Source: JAYPEY01 sp964519245 (lineage in GTDB: Bacteria > Verrucomicrobiota > Verrucomicrobiia > Limisphaerales > JAYPEY01). Taken from it: a stretch of DNA of 64,000 bases. The stretch is from the NCBI GenBank assembly GCA_964519245.1, contig CAZFLK010000011.1:1-64000 (forward strand), read 5' to 3'. The text below holds more notes on this DNA, generated by a model. The model was not told the origin of the DNA. It searched no databases and was given only the letters and a program-made list of their open reading frames with translations. The first letter of the stretch is position 1. The DNA itself is not shown here.

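Noticed and set aside
22687..63912. Very long minus-strand open frames within the giant gene (for example 56089-60078 and 41170-43989)
   Set aside because: They are in exact codon register with the plus-strand gene. Minus stops would need TTA, CTA or TCA sense codons, which are rare here, so the openness follows from codon use. Their products are compositionally odd and lack recognisable motifs.
20464..64000. Several adjacent genes rather than one
   Set aside because: No stop codon was found in frame 1 in any stretch read, and units run into each other without any start or ribosome binding site pattern.

Overview
The window is a GC-rich bacterial segment whose gene content points to the PVC superphylum, most likely Verrucomicrobiota. 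The pointers are a XylR/AraC-type sugar regulator, several S1-type sulfatases, GH2 and GH43 hydrolases in multidomain fusions, and a giant surface protein starting with a LEPR-XLL-like motif. This placement is inferred from gene content; no rRNA or other marker gene is present.

Layout. (1) 1-4020: housekeeping and stress genes: the 5' part of a B12-binding radical SAM gene (minus strand, runs off the left edge) with a pair of palindromic sites upstream, a CPA2-type cation/proton antiporter (minus), a secreted MsrB-MsrA fusion (plus) and a DUF1499 protein (minus). (2) 4126-19480: a tightly packed plus-strand cluster that looks like a locus for using a sulfated polysaccharide. It holds a XylR-type regulator, two short-chain dehydrogenases, an SLC5-type sodium:solute symporter, a decayed sulfatase, a secreted GH2-GH43 fusion, a secreted sulfatase-sulfatase-GH43-ConA-like fusion, a third sulfatase, and the orphan C-terminal half of a periplasmic sugar-binding protein. 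Gaps are mostly under 60 bases and two junctions overlap or abut. The likely logic is extracellular desulfation and glycan cleavage, sodium-driven uptake of the released sugar, oxidation or reduction by the SDRs, and control by the regulator. (3) 19481-20463: a gene-free spacer with an AT-rich palindromic patch and the leader of the next gene. (4) 20464-64000: one uninterrupted reading frame of at least 14,512 codons, still open at the right edge.

The giant protein is the outstanding feature. In order it has a LEPR-XLL-like N-terminus, an acidic linker, an autotransporter-like PGNSPG segment, a lipase-like alpha/beta hydrolase domain, about 79 tandem units of about 123 residues, two Ig-like domains, a beta-rich domain, five more Ig-like domains, a second beta-rich domain, and RTX-type GGxGDD calcium-binding repeats. 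Within the 79-unit array there is a higher-order period: a five-unit supermodule (short unit, A'', A', B, C; about 600 residues) occurs eight times, separated by 7, 3, 2, 0, 2, 5 and 8 ordinary units, a V-shaped series. I found no established family that this 123-residue unit clearly belongs to. No tRNA, rRNA, CRISPR array or complete insertion sequence was seen.
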